A stretch of DNA of 64,000 bases from Serratia sp. AKBS12 (GCF_024793895.1 NZ_JANUSB010000015.1:806001-870000), one strand, 5' to 3'. Counted from the first letter of the stretch, positions 40,213-48,054 are shown. Notes: generated from the sequence alone by a model not told the origin. A program made the numbers and translations.

Positions 40213-40252
40213 CATGCCACTGCACCAAGTTGGTGCGTTGCATCCTGGCATG
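40213..40252 (+). promoter_or_regulatory. nested palindromes upstream of the porin gene, NtrC-like site
   Basis: The 590 bases between astE and the porin are AT-rich and hold no gene. An inner palindrome GCACCAA-G-TTGGTGC (40222-40236) is nested in a wider inverted repeat CATGCCA (40213-40219) and TGGCATG (40246-40252). The inner part also reads TGCACC-AAGTT-GGTGCG, one base from the NtrC consensus. No correctly spaced sigma-54 promoter follows, so another regulator or a structural role is equally possible. Confidence 0.45.
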
Positions 40253-40445
40253 GATAAGAGTTTCCTTATAAGATAAATAGAATCAATGATTTGTGATGAT
40301 TTTTGTTTGAATCATTTTGTTACAATTAAACATGGATTATCAACGTTGTTTTATGAACTTTTTTATTTGCACTTTGGAATCATGGTGCTAATGTCACATG
40401 GCCCTTTATTGGGCAGCTCATAAAGATTAAATGATAAAGGTCACA

Positions 40446-40465
40446 GCCCAAAAGATAAATTGGGC
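40446..40465 (+). other. porin mRNA leader hairpin
   Basis: GCCCAA and TTGGGC pair over eight bases, 40 bases before the porin start. A similar GGCCC/GGGC element precedes it around 40398-40416. Long structured leaders are common for major porins, which are typical targets of Hfq-dependent small RNAs; that function is inference. Confidence 0.35.
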
Positions 40466-40504
40466 GTGATGGGCAGTCTTTAATTAAAATATCTAGGAAA
40501 ATAA

Positions 40505-41584
40505 ATGATGAAACGCAGTGTAATAGCTTTGGCGGTAGCGCTTGGCGCAATCTCCTCTTTTGCCAACGCGGCAGAAATTTATAATAAGGATGGCAATAAG
40601 CTCGATCTTTATGGCCGAGTGAATGCCAAACATTACTTTGTCCACAACAGCACTTCCGACGGCGACAAATCCTACGTGCGTTTAGGCTTCAAAGGGGAAA
40701 CCCAGATCAACGATAGCCTGACCGGGTTTGGCCAGTGGGAGTACAACATTCAGGCAAACAACTCGGAAGGCGCAGATGCAACGGCGAACACCAAAACGCG
40801 TCTGGGCTTTGCCGGCCTGAAATTTGGCGATTACGGCTCCTTTGACTATGGCCGCAACTACGGTGTGGTTTACGACGCGGAAGCCTATACCGATATGCTG
40901 CCGGAATTCGGCGGTGACTCATATAGCAAAGCCGACAACTTTATGACCGGCCGTTCCACCGGTTTGGCGACATACCGCAACCGTGACTTCTTTGGCCTGG
41001 TTGAGGGGCTGAACGTTGCAATTCAGTATCAGGGTAAAAACGAAGGCCGCGAGCTGACGCGTCAGAACGGCGACGGCTACGGCCTGTCACTCGACTACCA
41101 GGATATCGGCGGTAGCGGCATTGGTTTCGCTGCGGCGTATTCTGATTCCAATCGTACCAGCGCGCAAAAGCAGGCGGCCTATGGCAGAGGCGACAGTGCC
41201 AGCGCCTGGACCACCGCGCTTAAATACGATGCAAATCAGGTTTATCTGGCCGCGATGTATGCTGAAACGCGTAACATGACGCCGATCACCGTCAACAGCG
41301 TGAAAGGTTTCGCCAATAAAACGCAAAACTTTGAACTGGTTGCGCAGTATCAGTTCGAAAACGGCCTGCGTCCGTCATTGGGGTATGTGCAGTCGGAAGG
41401 TAAAGATATCGAAGGTATCGGTGATGCCGATCTGGTGAAATACGTGGATATCGGTGCCACCTATTACTTCAACAAAAACATGTACACCTATGTTGATTAT
41501 CAGATCAACCAGTTGAGCGACGATAACAAGCTGAAACTGAGCAATGACGACATCGTGGCCGTCAGTCTGACCTACCGCTTCTAA
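40505..41584 (+). CDS. general outer-membrane porin (OmpC/OmpF/PhoE family)
   Basis: The 359-residue precursor has a signal peptide ([22 protein letters not shown], cleavage before AEIYNKDG). The 16-strand trimeric porin barrel follows. Features are [31 protein letters not shown], the eyelet loop L3 around [20 protein letters not shown], and the terminal strand ending in phenylalanine (AVSLTYRF) needed for BAM recognition. Family membership is clear, but OmpC, OmpF and OmpN-type paralogs cannot be separated safely, so no symbol is given. AGGA lies before the ATG. It carries its own terminator. Confidence 0.9.
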   Translation: MMKRSVIALAVALGAISSFANAAEIYNKDGNKLDLYGRVNAKHYFVHNSTSDGDKSYVRLGFKGETQINDSLTGFGQWEYNIQANNSEGADATANTKTRLGFAGLKFGDYGSFDYGRNYGVVYDAEAYTDMLPEFGGDSYSKADNFMTGRSTGLATYRNRDFFGLVEGLNVAIQYQGKNEGRELTRQNGDGYGLSLDYQDIGGSGIGFAAAYSDSNRTSAQKQAAYGRGDSASAWTTALKYDANQVYLAAMYAETRNMTPITVNSVKGFANKTQNFELVAQYQFENGLRPSLGYVQSEGKDIEGIGDADLVKYVDIGATYYFNKNMYTYVDYQINQLSDDNKLKLSNDDIVAVSLTYRF

Positions 41585-41637
41585 GCGGTTGGGGTTGGTC
41601 GATTACTCTCTGTCCTGTGTCGGGAAGAGGGAGGCAG

Positions 41638-41667
41638 CAGGCAGGGCACGCGCCCTGCCTGTTTGTT
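41638..41667 (+). terminator. intrinsic terminator of porin gene
   Basis: CAGGCAGGGC/GCCCTGCCTG is a 10-base perfect stem with a four-base loop followed by TTTGTT, 54 bases after the porin stop. Confidence 0.85.
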
Positions 41668-41705
41668 ATCGTCGGCGAACAGCAGCGCATATGCGCCCGG
41701 ACGTG

Positions 41706-41945
41706 TCAAAACGGCGCATATTCACTGGCGGGTAGCCAGAAACCATCAATAAAATCCTCTACCGGATAGCAGCCGGCGTGACGGAGATTCTGTTCCTTCA
41801 TCGCCACCAGACATTGTTGTTCATCGCGCAGGATGTCCACCATGATATCGACGCAGCCTCCGTCCAGATAACAAACAAACATCACCAATGCATACATAAA
41901 ATCAGCATCCTCCACGGCCATTGCTTGCCCGGTCAGTGTAGCCAT
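41706..41945 (-). CDS. hypothetical small acidic protein
   Basis: I do not recognise this 79-residue product (MATLTGQAMAVEDADFMYAL onward). It is acidic and has four cysteines (VCYLDGGCVDI, QQCLV and HAGCY). It lacks a signal peptide but has one moderately hydrophobic stretch, FMYALVMFVCYL. The ATG at 41945 has no clear ribosome-binding site. A TTG start at 41993 would add 16 residues but falls inside a strong hairpin, so I prefer the ATG. It is an isolated gene between the porin and kbp. Confidence 0.45.
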   Translation of the reverse strand: MATLTGQAMAVEDADFMYALVMFVCYLDGGCVDIMVDILRDEQQCLVAMKEQNLRHAGCYPVEDFIDGFWLPASEYAPF

Positions 41946-41979
41946 TCTGGCACGATTTTCCGCGTTAATCTTCTTTAGG

Positions 41980-42019
41980 CCGTCTGCCGGCAACTGAACG
42001 TGACAGTTCCGGCGGACGG
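41980..42019. repeat. long imperfect inverted repeat
   Basis: CCGTCTGCCGGCAACTG (41980-41996) pairs with CAGTTCCGGCGGACGG (42004-42019) around a seven-base loop, with one bulge and one mismatch. It is not followed by a U-run on either strand. It could be a terminator remnant or an RNA structure at the start of the hypothetical gene. Confidence 0.5.
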
Positions 42020-42132
42020 CAATGACTCAATTCTGCCGACCAATTGAATATCTGCCCGACGCTGCTAAGCTTAACAGGACTTATCAACACAAGTGGTTAC
42101 CTTTCATATACAAGCATCAAACGGGAGTGAAT

Positions 42133-42579
42133 ATGGGATTGTTTAACTTCGTCAAAGAAGCGGGCGAAAAACTGTGGGACGCAGTGGCTGGCAACGCGAA
42201 TGCTGCCGAGCAAAGCGCCAAATTGAAAGAGCACCTCAACAAAACCGGTTTGCCAGACACCGATAAAGTGGACGTGCAGGTGGTTGATGGCAAAGCGGTC
42301 GTCACCGGAGACGGTATTAGCCAGGAGCTGAAAGAGAAAATTCTGGTGGCGGTTGGCAACGTTGCCGGCATCAGCGGCGTTGAAGATAAAGTCACCGTAG
42401 CGCAGGGCGGTACCGAGAGCAAATTCCATACCGTGAAAAAGGGCGATACGCTGAGCGCCATTTCCAAAGAAGTGTACGGCGACGCCAATCAGTACAACAA
42501 AATTTTTGAGGCTAACAAGCCAATGTTGTCCAGCCCGGATAAAATTTACCCGGGGCAGGTGTTGCGTATACCGCAATAA
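42133..42579 (+). CDS. kbp: potassium-binding protein Kbp (BON and LysM domains)
   Basis: The 148-residue protein is co-linear with E. coli Kbp (YgaU, 149 residues), a cytoplasmic K+-binding protein. An N-terminal helical segment [18 protein letters not shown] leads to a BON domain (about residues 23-91, with [20 protein letters not shown]). A C-terminal LysM domain follows ([20 protein letters not shown] to [10 protein letters not shown]). The ATG at 42133 is fixed by the family start and by GGGAG upstream; a longer in-frame extension from 42022 is rejected. Confidence 0.95.
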   Translation: MGLFNFVKEAGEKLWDAVAGNANAAEQSAKLKEHLNKTGLPDTDKVDVQVVDGKAVVTGDGISQELKEKILVAVGNVAGISGVEDKVTVAQGGTESKFHTVKKGDTLSAISKEVYGDANQYNKIFEANKPMLSSPDKIYPGQVLRIPQ

Positions 42580-42598
42580 TTTCTCCTTTCTGACTGAG

Positions 42599-42624
42599 GC
42601 CCGGTTTGCTACCGGGCTTTTTTA
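42599..42624 (+). terminator. intrinsic terminator of kbp
   Basis: GCCCGGT-TTGCT-ACCGGGC followed by TTTTTTATT, 19 bases after kbp. Confidence 0.92.
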
Positions 42625-42857
42625 TTGTTGAATATAAGTTACTCTAATTTCAGCTGGATTTTCATAATACTTATGAATGTTTTATACTGGCATCGGTTCT
42701 CTGGCCAGCCTGATGTTGACCCTATGTGTGAAAGTTGATAGCGTCAGCGACATTCGAGGTTTACATGGTTGTTTCTGCAGAATCTTCAGTCCGTTGCGCC
42801 ATGGCGGTAATCATCCAGTACGGCAACTTTCAGACCTGATGAACTAAGACAGATTTT

Positions 42858-42998
42858 GTGAAAGAACAGCGTAATACCTCGCACGATAAAAAATACCGTG
42901 AAACCCTCGGAGATGCACAGTTCGCCATTTTGGTGTTGGCGATCGCGTCGGGTTCATTGCTATTCTTTACGCTTGCGGTCACGTTGTGGCTGATGTGA
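42858..42998 (+). CDS. small single-span membrane protein (46 aa), unrecognised
   Basis: A GTG-started frame encodes MKEQRNTSHDKKYRETLGDA, then FAILVLAIASGSLLFFTLAV, then TLWLM. A charged cytoplasmic head is followed by one strong transmembrane helix at the extreme C-terminus. The ribosome-binding site is poor and no in-frame ATG is available. A 24-codon frame with GAGG before its ATG (42765-42839) lies just upstream and might be a leader. The next small gene follows after 22 bases, so the two may form an operon. No family is recognised. Confidence 0.5.
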   Translation: MKEQRNTSHDKKYRETLGDAQFAILVLAIASGSLLFFTLAVTLWLM

Positions 42999-43020
42999 CC
43001 CCTAAACAACAGGAGAGAAA

Positions 43021-43185
43021 ATGGAGCATAATCTCCACCATGAAACCAAACTGATTGCCATCATCGGCCTGCTGGTTTCGGCGCTACTGGTGGTATCGGT
43101 ACTGTTTGGCGTAACCTATCTTTCCGATCTTAAACACGCTAACGATCCGGTCGATACAAAAAACTGTTACTTCAAGACGCCTTAG
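43021..43185 (+). CDS. small single-span membrane protein (54 aa), unrecognised
   Basis: The 54-residue product (MEHNLHHETKLIAIIGLLVS, a helix extending to FGVTYL, then SDLKHANDPVDTKNCYFKTP) has one transmembrane helix and a hydrophilic C-terminal tail with a lone cysteine. AGGAG five bases before the ATG makes translation likely. It follows the 46-residue membrane peptide closely, and together they look like a two-gene unit of small membrane proteins. I do not recognise a family. Confidence 0.65.
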   Translation: MEHNLHHETKLIAIIGLLVSALLVVSVLFGVTYLSDLKHANDPVDTKNCYFKTP

Positions 43186-43279
43186 TGCGACGCTCCGCCT
43201 TCGTGGCGATGAACCCCTGGTCGCTGCTGTGCTAAGCTGGGCATCAAGTGGGTAAAATTCATCGTCTGGAGGCGTCTCT

Positions 43280-44209
43280 ATGCAAGATTCCGATTCGTTC
43301 GATAGCTCTTCCTCTGATTCATCCCGTAGCCATCCAATCCAACGCATTGCAGTGCGTCACGCCGACGTTGGCGGTATTGCCATTCAACGTGCCTTGCCAA
43401 CCCGTGAGCGTCGTACGGTTGGTGCCTGGTGTTTTCTCGACCATGCCGGACCGGCGGTGTTCAATGGTCCCTCGGAAGGCATGGATGTCGGGCCGCACCC
43501 GCATATTGGCCTGCAAACGTTCACCTGGATGATCGAAGGGGAAGTGCTGCATCGCGATAGCCTCGGCAGCGAACAGATTATCCGCCCCGGGCAGGTGAAT
43601 CTGATGACCGCCGGCCATGGCATTGCCCATACTGAGCAGACCACCGGTGAGCCGCGCCAATTACACGCTGCGCAGTTATGGATTGCTTTGCCAGCAGAAT
43701 ATGCGCAAATGGCTCCGCGTTTTGACCATTACCCCGATCTCCCACGCTGGGAAAAAGGCGTGGTAACTCAGACATTACTAATTGGAGAATTTGAGCAATA
43801 CCGTTCACCGGTATTTACCGTCTCACCACTCATCGCACTGGATTTACAATGGGACGACGATGGTCATTTGGAATTACCATTGCGCAACGATTTTGAAATG
43901 GGTCTTTTGCCCCTTATTGGTGCATTTGAGGTTAATGATGAAAAAATTTCATCGGGTGAGTTTGCCTATTTGGGAATGAATCTTAATACGCTGAGGTTAA
44001 CGGCAGAAAAGGGCAGCAAGGCATTATTGATTGGCGGCGAGCCGATTAAACAACCGATAACCATCTGGTGGAATTTTGTTGCTCATAGCAAGCAAGAGAT
44101 CGTGATGGCACAGCGAGATTGGCAGCAAGGAAACGCGCGTTTTCCTGAGGTCAAAGGCTATGACGGTCCGCGGATGACCGCGCCAGACCTGCCTTGGCGG
44201 ACAGATTGA
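43280..44209 (+). CDS. pirin family protein
   Basis: The 309-residue bicupin carries the pirin metal site in its N-terminal half: H73 and H75 (GPHPHIGLQTFTW), H117 and E119 (AGHGIAHTEQT). Bacterial pirins of this type (YhaK/YhhW relatives) bind iron or other metals and some have quercetinase activity; others modulate metabolism by protein contacts. An unusual serine/aspartate-rich N-terminal tail (DSDSFDSSSSDSSRS) precedes the cupin. GGAG lies upstream of the ATG. It appears monocistronic. Confidence 0.88.
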   Translation: MQDSDSFDSSSSDSSRSHPIQRIAVRHADVGGIAIQRALPTRERRTVGAWCFLDHAGPAVFNGPSEGMDVGPHPHIGLQTFTWMIEGEVLHRDSLGSEQIIRPGQVNLMTAGHGIAHTEQTTGEPRQLHAAQLWIALPAEYAQMAPRFDHYPDLPRWEKGVVTQTLLIGEFEQYRSPVFTVSPLIALDLQWDDDGHLELPLRNDFEMGLLPLIGAFEVNDEKISSGEFAYLGMNLNTLRLTAEKGSKALLIGGEPIKQPITIWWNFVAHSKQEIVMAQRDWQQGNARFPEVKGYDGPRMTAPDLPWRTD

Positions 44210-44415
44210 TATCTGAAGGCTATATCATTTGTCATTTTTTTAAAAAATTGCTCTATTAAGGTTTAATTAATGTGATCAAAACTCCATGTTTTTGATTGAA
44301 TATAGCTTCGGCAAAAAAAAGTGATCCAAAGCAAATTATTAATGGCGGGTAAAAGTTATTATCTTTCCTATAGAAATACTGTAACTCCCGTTAGTAAGAA
44401 GCAAGAGAGGTCATC

Positions 44416-44517
44416 ATGAGCCAAATACTCTATCGTGCAAGATTATCCCATGTTGTTATTGCAACGGCGGCGTTTTGGGTCTCAATAGCAGTCCTGTTGT
44501 TCGTTGCTTTCATCTAA
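44416..44517 (+). CDS. small hydrophobic peptide (33 aa), unrecognised
   Basis: This 33-codon frame encodes a short basic head (MSQILYRARLSH) and one membrane helix (VVIATAAFWVSIAVLLFVAF). GAGAGG precedes the ATG and an intrinsic terminator follows 24 bases after the stop, so it reads like a genuine small gene comparable in layout to YnhF- or YoaJ-type peptides. I cannot assign it to either. Confidence 0.6.
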   Translation: MSQILYRARLSHVVIATAAFWVSIAVLLFVAFI

Positions 44518-44541
44518 CCTCAGGCCTAGGTCACTATCATA

Positions 44542-44564
44542 AAACCCGCATCGCGGGTTTTTTT
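44542..44564 (+). terminator. intrinsic terminator after the 33-aa gene
   Basis: AAACCCGC-ATC-GCGGGTTT followed by TTTT. Confidence 0.88.
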
Positions 44565-44637
44565 ATATCAATAAATTGTCGAACGTCGGTTGCGGTATAT
44601 ACTTAATTACCTTTCGCTGCCATTAACCACATAAAAT

Positions 44638-44994
44638 ATGATGGTAATTATTGCTGATATTTTATTGCTCACCATCGCCGTGCTGCATATTTATATTCTG
44701 CTGCTGGAAATGTTCCTCTGGCAGCGCCCTGCCGGCTTGCGCGCGTTTGGTACTACGCGGGAGTTTGCCAGCGCCACGCGTACGTTGGCGGCCAACCAGG
44801 GGCTGTATAACGGTTTTCTCGCCGCCGGGCTGATATGGAGTTGGTGGCTGTCGCAGCCGGCATGGCAGCTGTTCTTCCTGGGCTGCGTGCTGATCGCCGG
44901 GCTGTTTGGCGGGCTGACCGCCAACCGTAAAATCCTGTGGGTGCAAGCTCTGCCGGCGTTGATTGCCATGGTAGCGGTATTGGCCGCGCATTGA
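44638..44994 (+). CDS. DUF1304-type membrane protein
   Basis: The 118-residue protein has four membrane segments and the pattern of the DUF1304 family: IAVLHIYILLLEMFLWQRP near the N-terminus, FGTTREFASATRTLAANQGL as the conserved cytoplasmic loop, NGFLAAGL, then GLFGGLTANRKILWVQALPA. The function of the family is unknown. The start may be the ATG at 44638 or 44641; no clear ribosome-binding site distinguishes them. Confidence 0.85.
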   Translation: MMVIIADILLLTIAVLHIYILLLEMFLWQRPAGLRAFGTTREFASATRTLAANQGLYNGFLAAGLIWSWWLSQPAWQLFFLGCVLIAGLFGGLTANRKILWVQALPALIAMVAVLAAH

Positions 44995-45019
44995 GCCGCT
45001 CACTCCAGCGGGGGATGTG

Positions 45020-45406
45020 TCAGGCGAGCTTTTGGTGGATGATGTGCAGCGGCGGGTCGATATGCAAGTCTACGCTCAGATCCTGCCGGAAATCATAAGG
45101 CGTTATATTGAATCGCTTGCGGAACATATAAGTAAAGTGGGACTGTGAGCCAAAGCCAAAATCCAGCGCGATGTCAAAAATCGAGGCATCGCTACTGCGC
45201 AATTGGTAAACCGCGCCCGCCAGCCGGCGTTCGCGAATGTATTTGCCGAGCGAGATCCCTGTCGCTTCCTTGAATAGCTTCTGCATGTGCCAGAGGGAGT
45301 AACCGGAATACTCGGCCAGCTCCTCCAGATGGATCACGCGCCCGAGATGAGTTTCAACCCATTTGCTGAGGGCGCAAACCAATGAGAGGTGATGTTCTTG
45401 TATCAT
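45020..45406 (-). CDS. single-domain AraC-type regulator (MarA/SoxS/Rob-like)
   Basis: The 128-residue protein consists almost entirely of the AraC DNA-binding domain. The first helix-turn-helix is LEELAEYSGYSLWHMQKLFK and the second is IFDIALDFGFGSQSHFTYMFRKRF, followed by NITPYDFRQ. Its size and lack of a ligand domain resemble MarA, SoxS and RamA, which act by abundance and control efflux, porins and oxidative stress genes. It is not close enough to name. The frame extends to a TTG at 45466, but the ATG at 45406 fits the family better. Confidence 0.82.
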   Translation of the reverse strand: MIQEHHLSLVCALSKWVETHLGRVIHLEELAEYSGYSLWHMQKLFKEATGISLGKYIRERRLAGAVYQLRSSDASIFDIALDFGFGSQSHFTYMFRKRFNITPYDFRQDLSVDLHIDPPLHIIHQKLA

Positions 45407-45629
45407 CAGTGCATCTGTGTGAGAACGACATAGTGCGAAGTATACACAACTTGCCGTCTTCGACAAAAACCACCGTGCAGCAGTGCATTTTAATCAATCA
45501 CGCAGCTTGTCAGCCGCAGGTCAAAACGGCTAATCTGCATACTGCCGCTAACATCAGGGCATTCAAACCGTGCAACACACAAACGACCGAGAATCCGCCG
45601 TAGCAACGTGACGTTGATGAGGTGATCGC

Positions 45630-45743
45630 ATGTTAATGACAGTGATTATTACTCTGGTTGTCGTCGTGGGGGTTGCCGTATTTATGGCCGTCCCGGCGAT
45701 GAGGGTGAATAAAGCGGAAAGTGTGGGAGGTGAAGACCAGTGA
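45630..45743 (+). CDS. small membrane peptide (37 aa), unrecognised
   Basis: A 37-codon frame starts MLMTVIITLVVVVGVAVFMA with one transmembrane helix, followed by a hydrophilic tail (VNKAESVGGEDQ). GAGG lies about eight bases before the ATG and an intrinsic terminator follows. It sits between the AraC-type gene (divergent) and yccJ (convergent). No family is recognised. Confidence 0.55.
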   Translation: MLMTVIITLVVVVGVAVFMAVPAMRVNKAESVGGEDQ

Positions 45744-45780
45744 GAGCGGTATCCATTGCGCATTGAAGCACCGGCGAAAA

Positions 45781-45808
45781 AGCCTGGGTTTCGCACCCGG
45801 GCTTTTTG
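45781..45808. terminator. bidirectional intrinsic terminator
   Basis: AGCCTGGGT-TTCGC-ACCCGGGCT has a T-run on both sides, so it can serve the small gene on the plus strand and yccJ on the minus strand. Confidence 0.85.
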
Positions 45809-45820
45809 TTTTCCGGCTGC

Positions 45821-46033
45821 TTAGACGTTTTTACGTTCCACCATTTCTTCGCCCCAATACAGCTGGTCGGCCTCGGTTTTGGCAAAGGCCATTTGCAGCG
45901 CTTCGTCACTGCCTTCCTCCCAGATTTTCTGCGCCAGCGCCTCATCGTTCCCTGCAAGTTCAAAGATTGCCTCGGCTATCTCGACGGAGGTTTCACGTAC
46001 CGTCGCCCAAGATTTAACGTTGTGATTGGCCAT
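45821..46033 (-). CDS. yccJ: YccJ family protein
   Basis: The 70-residue soluble protein matches E. coli YccJ (75 residues). Shared strings are [39 protein letters not shown] and [12 protein letters not shown]. Its function is unknown; the E. coli gene lies next to wrbA and belongs to the stationary-phase regulon, a link that is lost here. AGGAG lies eight bases before the ATG. Confidence 0.92.
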   Translation of the reverse strand: MANHNVKSWATVRETSVEIAEAIFELAGNDEALAQKIWEEGSDEALQMAFAKTEADQLYWGEEMVERKNV

Positions 46034-46210
46034 AACTCATCTCCTGTCCGGTTTTGGCTGGGGTTAACACCAGTATAGGCCAAATGTGCAGGTGGTTTTA
46101 ACCTCGCATGCCCAATAGCGCCGTAAATTCAGCGCGATCGCCGTTAGCAAGCGGCAAAGCGTCTGACGGCGTGATATTCTGTGCGGCGTTTGAATAAAGA
46201 GGAAATGATT

Positions 46211-46450
46211 ATGTCCAATGCATTAAGCAACGATCAGGAACTGGTTTCCGATCTGGTGGCCTGCCAACTGGTGATCAAACAGATTCTGGATGTTATTGAT
46301 GTGATTGCGCCGACCGAGGTGCGAGACAAAATGGCCAGTCAACTGAAGAATATTGATTTTTCAACGCATCCTGCGGGTGCCGACCCGGTCACCAAGCGGG
46401 CGATTGAAAAAGCGATAGCGCTGATCGAGCTGAAGTTCAGCCGCGATTAA
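46211..46450 (+). CDS. hypothetical small helical protein, possibly DUF2594/YecF-like
   Basis: The 79-residue protein ([20 protein letters not shown] onward) is predicted helical, acidic and cytoplasmic. The opening [20 protein letters not shown] and the C-terminal [16 protein letters not shown] recall the YecF/DUF2594 layout, but identity is too low to be sure. The ATG at 46211 is favoured because GAGG lies eight bases upstream; the ATG at 46205 is too close to it. Confidence 0.6.
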   Translation: MSNALSNDQELVSDLVACQLVIKQILDVIDVIAPTEVRDKMASQLKNIDFSTHPAGADPVTKRAIEKAIALIELKFSRD

Positions 46451-46488
46451 GCGAGGCCGCCGCTGCCGGCGGCCAGACGGTGGTGCGG

Positions 46489-46722
46489 TTAATCCACCAC
46501 CGTTTCAATCTTTTTGAACAGCGGGCAGTTAGAGATACCGATAACGCCATTGTCACCATGAATATACTGCGCCGTAACCACGTTGCGTGCCGTCAGGTAT
46601 TTGCACTGCAATCCCAGCCCGCCAACGTTTTGGTCACTGCCAATCAATACGCCGTAACCTGAAAAAAGCAGCACGCCATACACCACGGCGACCACCACTA
46701 CCAATTTGATTAACTTACCCAT
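46489..46722 (-). CDS. yobH: YobH family protein
   Basis: The 77-residue protein matches E. coli YobH (79): an N-terminal membrane helix or uncleaved signal, LLFSGYGVLIGSDQNVGGLG, LQCKYLTARNVVTAQYIHG and GISNCPLFKK. Two cysteines are likely to form a periplasmic disulfide. Function is unknown. It lies next to mgrB as in E. coli. The ATG at 46722 with GAGGGA upstream is preferred over the longer frame from 46740. Confidence 0.9.
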   Translation of the reverse strand: MGKLIKLVVVVAVVYGVLLFSGYGVLIGSDQNVGGLGLQCKYLTARNVVTAQYIHGDNGVIGISNCPLFKKIETVVD

Positions 46723-46825
46723 TTTATTCCCTCGTAGCATCCTGTTGCTGCAATCTAGCCATGATGCCGCACTTAGGCAACGCCATTATTCTGAAAACGG
46801 CGTCGCGGACAGAAATCTAAACGAC

Positions 46826-46858
46826 CGGTTAAAGTTTGTTTATGTTTCGTGTGATAAT
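46826..46858 (+). promoter_or_regulatory. PhoP box and -10 of mgrB
   Basis: CGGTTA-AAGTT-TGTTTA (46826-46842) matches the PhoP direct repeat NGTTTA-N5-NGTTTA with one core mismatch. Ten bases downstream lies GATAAT (46853-46858) as -10. This is the standard placement for a PhoP-activated promoter, and mgrB is a known PhoP target. Confidence 0.75.
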
Positions 46859-46883
46859 CTATAGTTCGATTAACAAGGTAACA

Positions 46884-47042
46884 ATGAGGCAGCTAAGTTT
46901 GTTGCGAAACAAAATCCTGGTGATCGTTGCGACCGTGGTGGCATGCCTGATTTTTTATCTGCTTGCTCTCGACAGTTATTGCGATCAGGGCGAGAGCTTT
47001 GCGTTGGGGATCTGTTCGATCACGCGCTTTGTTCCGTGGTGA
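46884..47042 (+). CDS. mgrB: MgrB, small membrane inhibitor of PhoQ
   Basis: The 52-residue protein has a basic cytoplasmic head, one transmembrane helix (ILVIVATVVACLIFYLLA) and the MgrB periplasmic signature SYCDQGESFALGICSITRFV followed by PW. The conserved cysteines are C33 and C44, with a third in the membrane (C21). MgrB binds PhoQ and damps PhoP activation, forming a feedback loop. Its loss raises polymyxin resistance in Klebsiella; Serratia is intrinsically polymyxin-resistant by other means. Frames starting earlier exist, but the ATG at 46884 with AAGG upstream matches the family. Confidence 0.94.
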   Translation: MRQLSLLRNKILVIVATVVACLIFYLLALDSYCDQGESFALGICSITRFVPW

Positions 47043-47130
47043 CGAAGGGGGCAATGAGCTACAAGGATGTTCGTGCCCATCTCAGGGGTGTTAAGATGGG
47101 GACCCGTTTTGGCAGTGAGTAGGATAGTTC

Positions 47131-47409
47131 ATGTTTGATTCAGTTTTTGGCTCGTCGGGGTCGTTGGTGCTGGTCGCGGTGCCGATTGCACTGGTGGTAG
47201 GCCTGTGGGTATGGTTTTTGATCAATCGCGCTAGCGTGCGTGCTAACGAACAGGTGCGCCTGTTGCAGGAAATTGCCGATCAGCAGCGCCAGCAAACCGC
47301 GTTGTTGCAACGTCTGGCTGGTAACGCACGCGGCGACCAGACGCCGTTGGGCGACGATGACGAGCTTAACCCGGCGCTGGATTTCAAAGGATTTATTCCC
47401 GAACGCTAG
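47131..47409 (+). CDS. yebO: YebO family membrane protein
   Basis: The 92-residue protein matches E. coli YebO: an N-terminal membrane helix (LVAVPIALVVGLWVWFLINR), then a coiled-coil stretch RANEQVRLLQEIADQQRQQT with ALLQRL, and an acidic tail. Function is unknown. It lies downstream of mgrB in the same direction, as in E. coli, with AGGA before the ATG. An 88-base gap allows a separate promoter. Confidence 0.9.
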   Translation: MFDSVFGSSGSLVLVAVPIALVVGLWVWFLINRASVRANEQVRLLQEIADQQRQQTALLQRLAGNARGDQTPLGDDDELNPALDFKGFIPER

Positions 47410-47467
47410 TCACGCTTCGATAGGGTGAAAGGGCCACGGATTGGCTGGTTATCACACGCGTGGTTTC

Positions 47468-47887
47468 TCACGCCTTGTCTTCAAAAAACGCCATGCCCTG
47501 ATACGGCGTAGCTCGACAGGCTGCCAAGCGGCTGGCCAAGTCGCCGCAATGAATCTCCAACTGATGTCCGTCCGGATCGAGAAAATACAGTGATTCACCT
47601 TCGCTGCGGTTGCTTTTCCACTGGCGAACGCCGGCCTGTTGCAGGTGCGCTGTCATCGCAGGAAAGTCTGCCGGGGTGATGCTAAACGCATAGTGGGTAT
47701 AGTCGCGTGGTGCGCACGCTGCGCGCGTATCGTCCAACGACAGGCATAACCACAGCTCCCCCAGCGTCAGATAGGCACCTTGTTGCCAGCACGCATGCAG
47801 ACTAAAGCCCAACGTTTGCCGATAAAATTCGATACTGCGTTCTACGTCGCGCACCGCGAGCGTCAGATGATTAAGTCCGCTGAGCAT
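47468..47887 (-). CDS. fosA: FosA-type fosfomycin resistance glutathione transferase
   Basis: The 139-residue vicinal-oxygen-chelate enzyme matches chromosomal FosA of Klebsiella and Serratia. The metal ligands H7 (LNHLTLAV), H65 (DYTHYAFSI) and E111 (DGHQLEIH) are present. So are the fosfomycin- and K+-binding elements [19 protein letters not shown]. It opens the epoxide of fosfomycin with glutathione using Mn2+. No mobile element surrounds it, which suggests an intrinsic gene. The ATG at 47887 (MLSGLNHL) with GGAG five bases upstream is preferred over a frame reaching 47995. Confidence 0.93.
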   Translation of the reverse strand: MLSGLNHLTLAVRDVERSIEFYRQTLGFSLHACWQQGAYLTLGELWLCLSLDDTRAACAPRDYTHYAFSITPADFPAMTAHLQQAGVRQWKSNRSEGESLYFLDPDGHQLEIHCGDLASRLAACRATPYQGMAFFEDKA

Positions 47888-48054
47888 GAAGACTCCAAAA
47901 TGGCGACGATAAAAGTGCAGCGTAACCGGTCGATGTGTAAAGGTAACACGATAAAACATTAGTACAGATAATATAAAAACCGCTCTGGTCGTCATAAAAC
48001 TGTCGTATTAGCATCGTAATGTAGCGCGAACGTAACGAAAGATGGATAGAGCCG

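Noticed and set aside
40375..40392. Possible sigma-54 promoter (TGGAATCATGGTGCT) upstream of the porin
   Set aside because: The GG and GC elements are 11 rather than 12 bases apart, which sigma-54 does not tolerate well.
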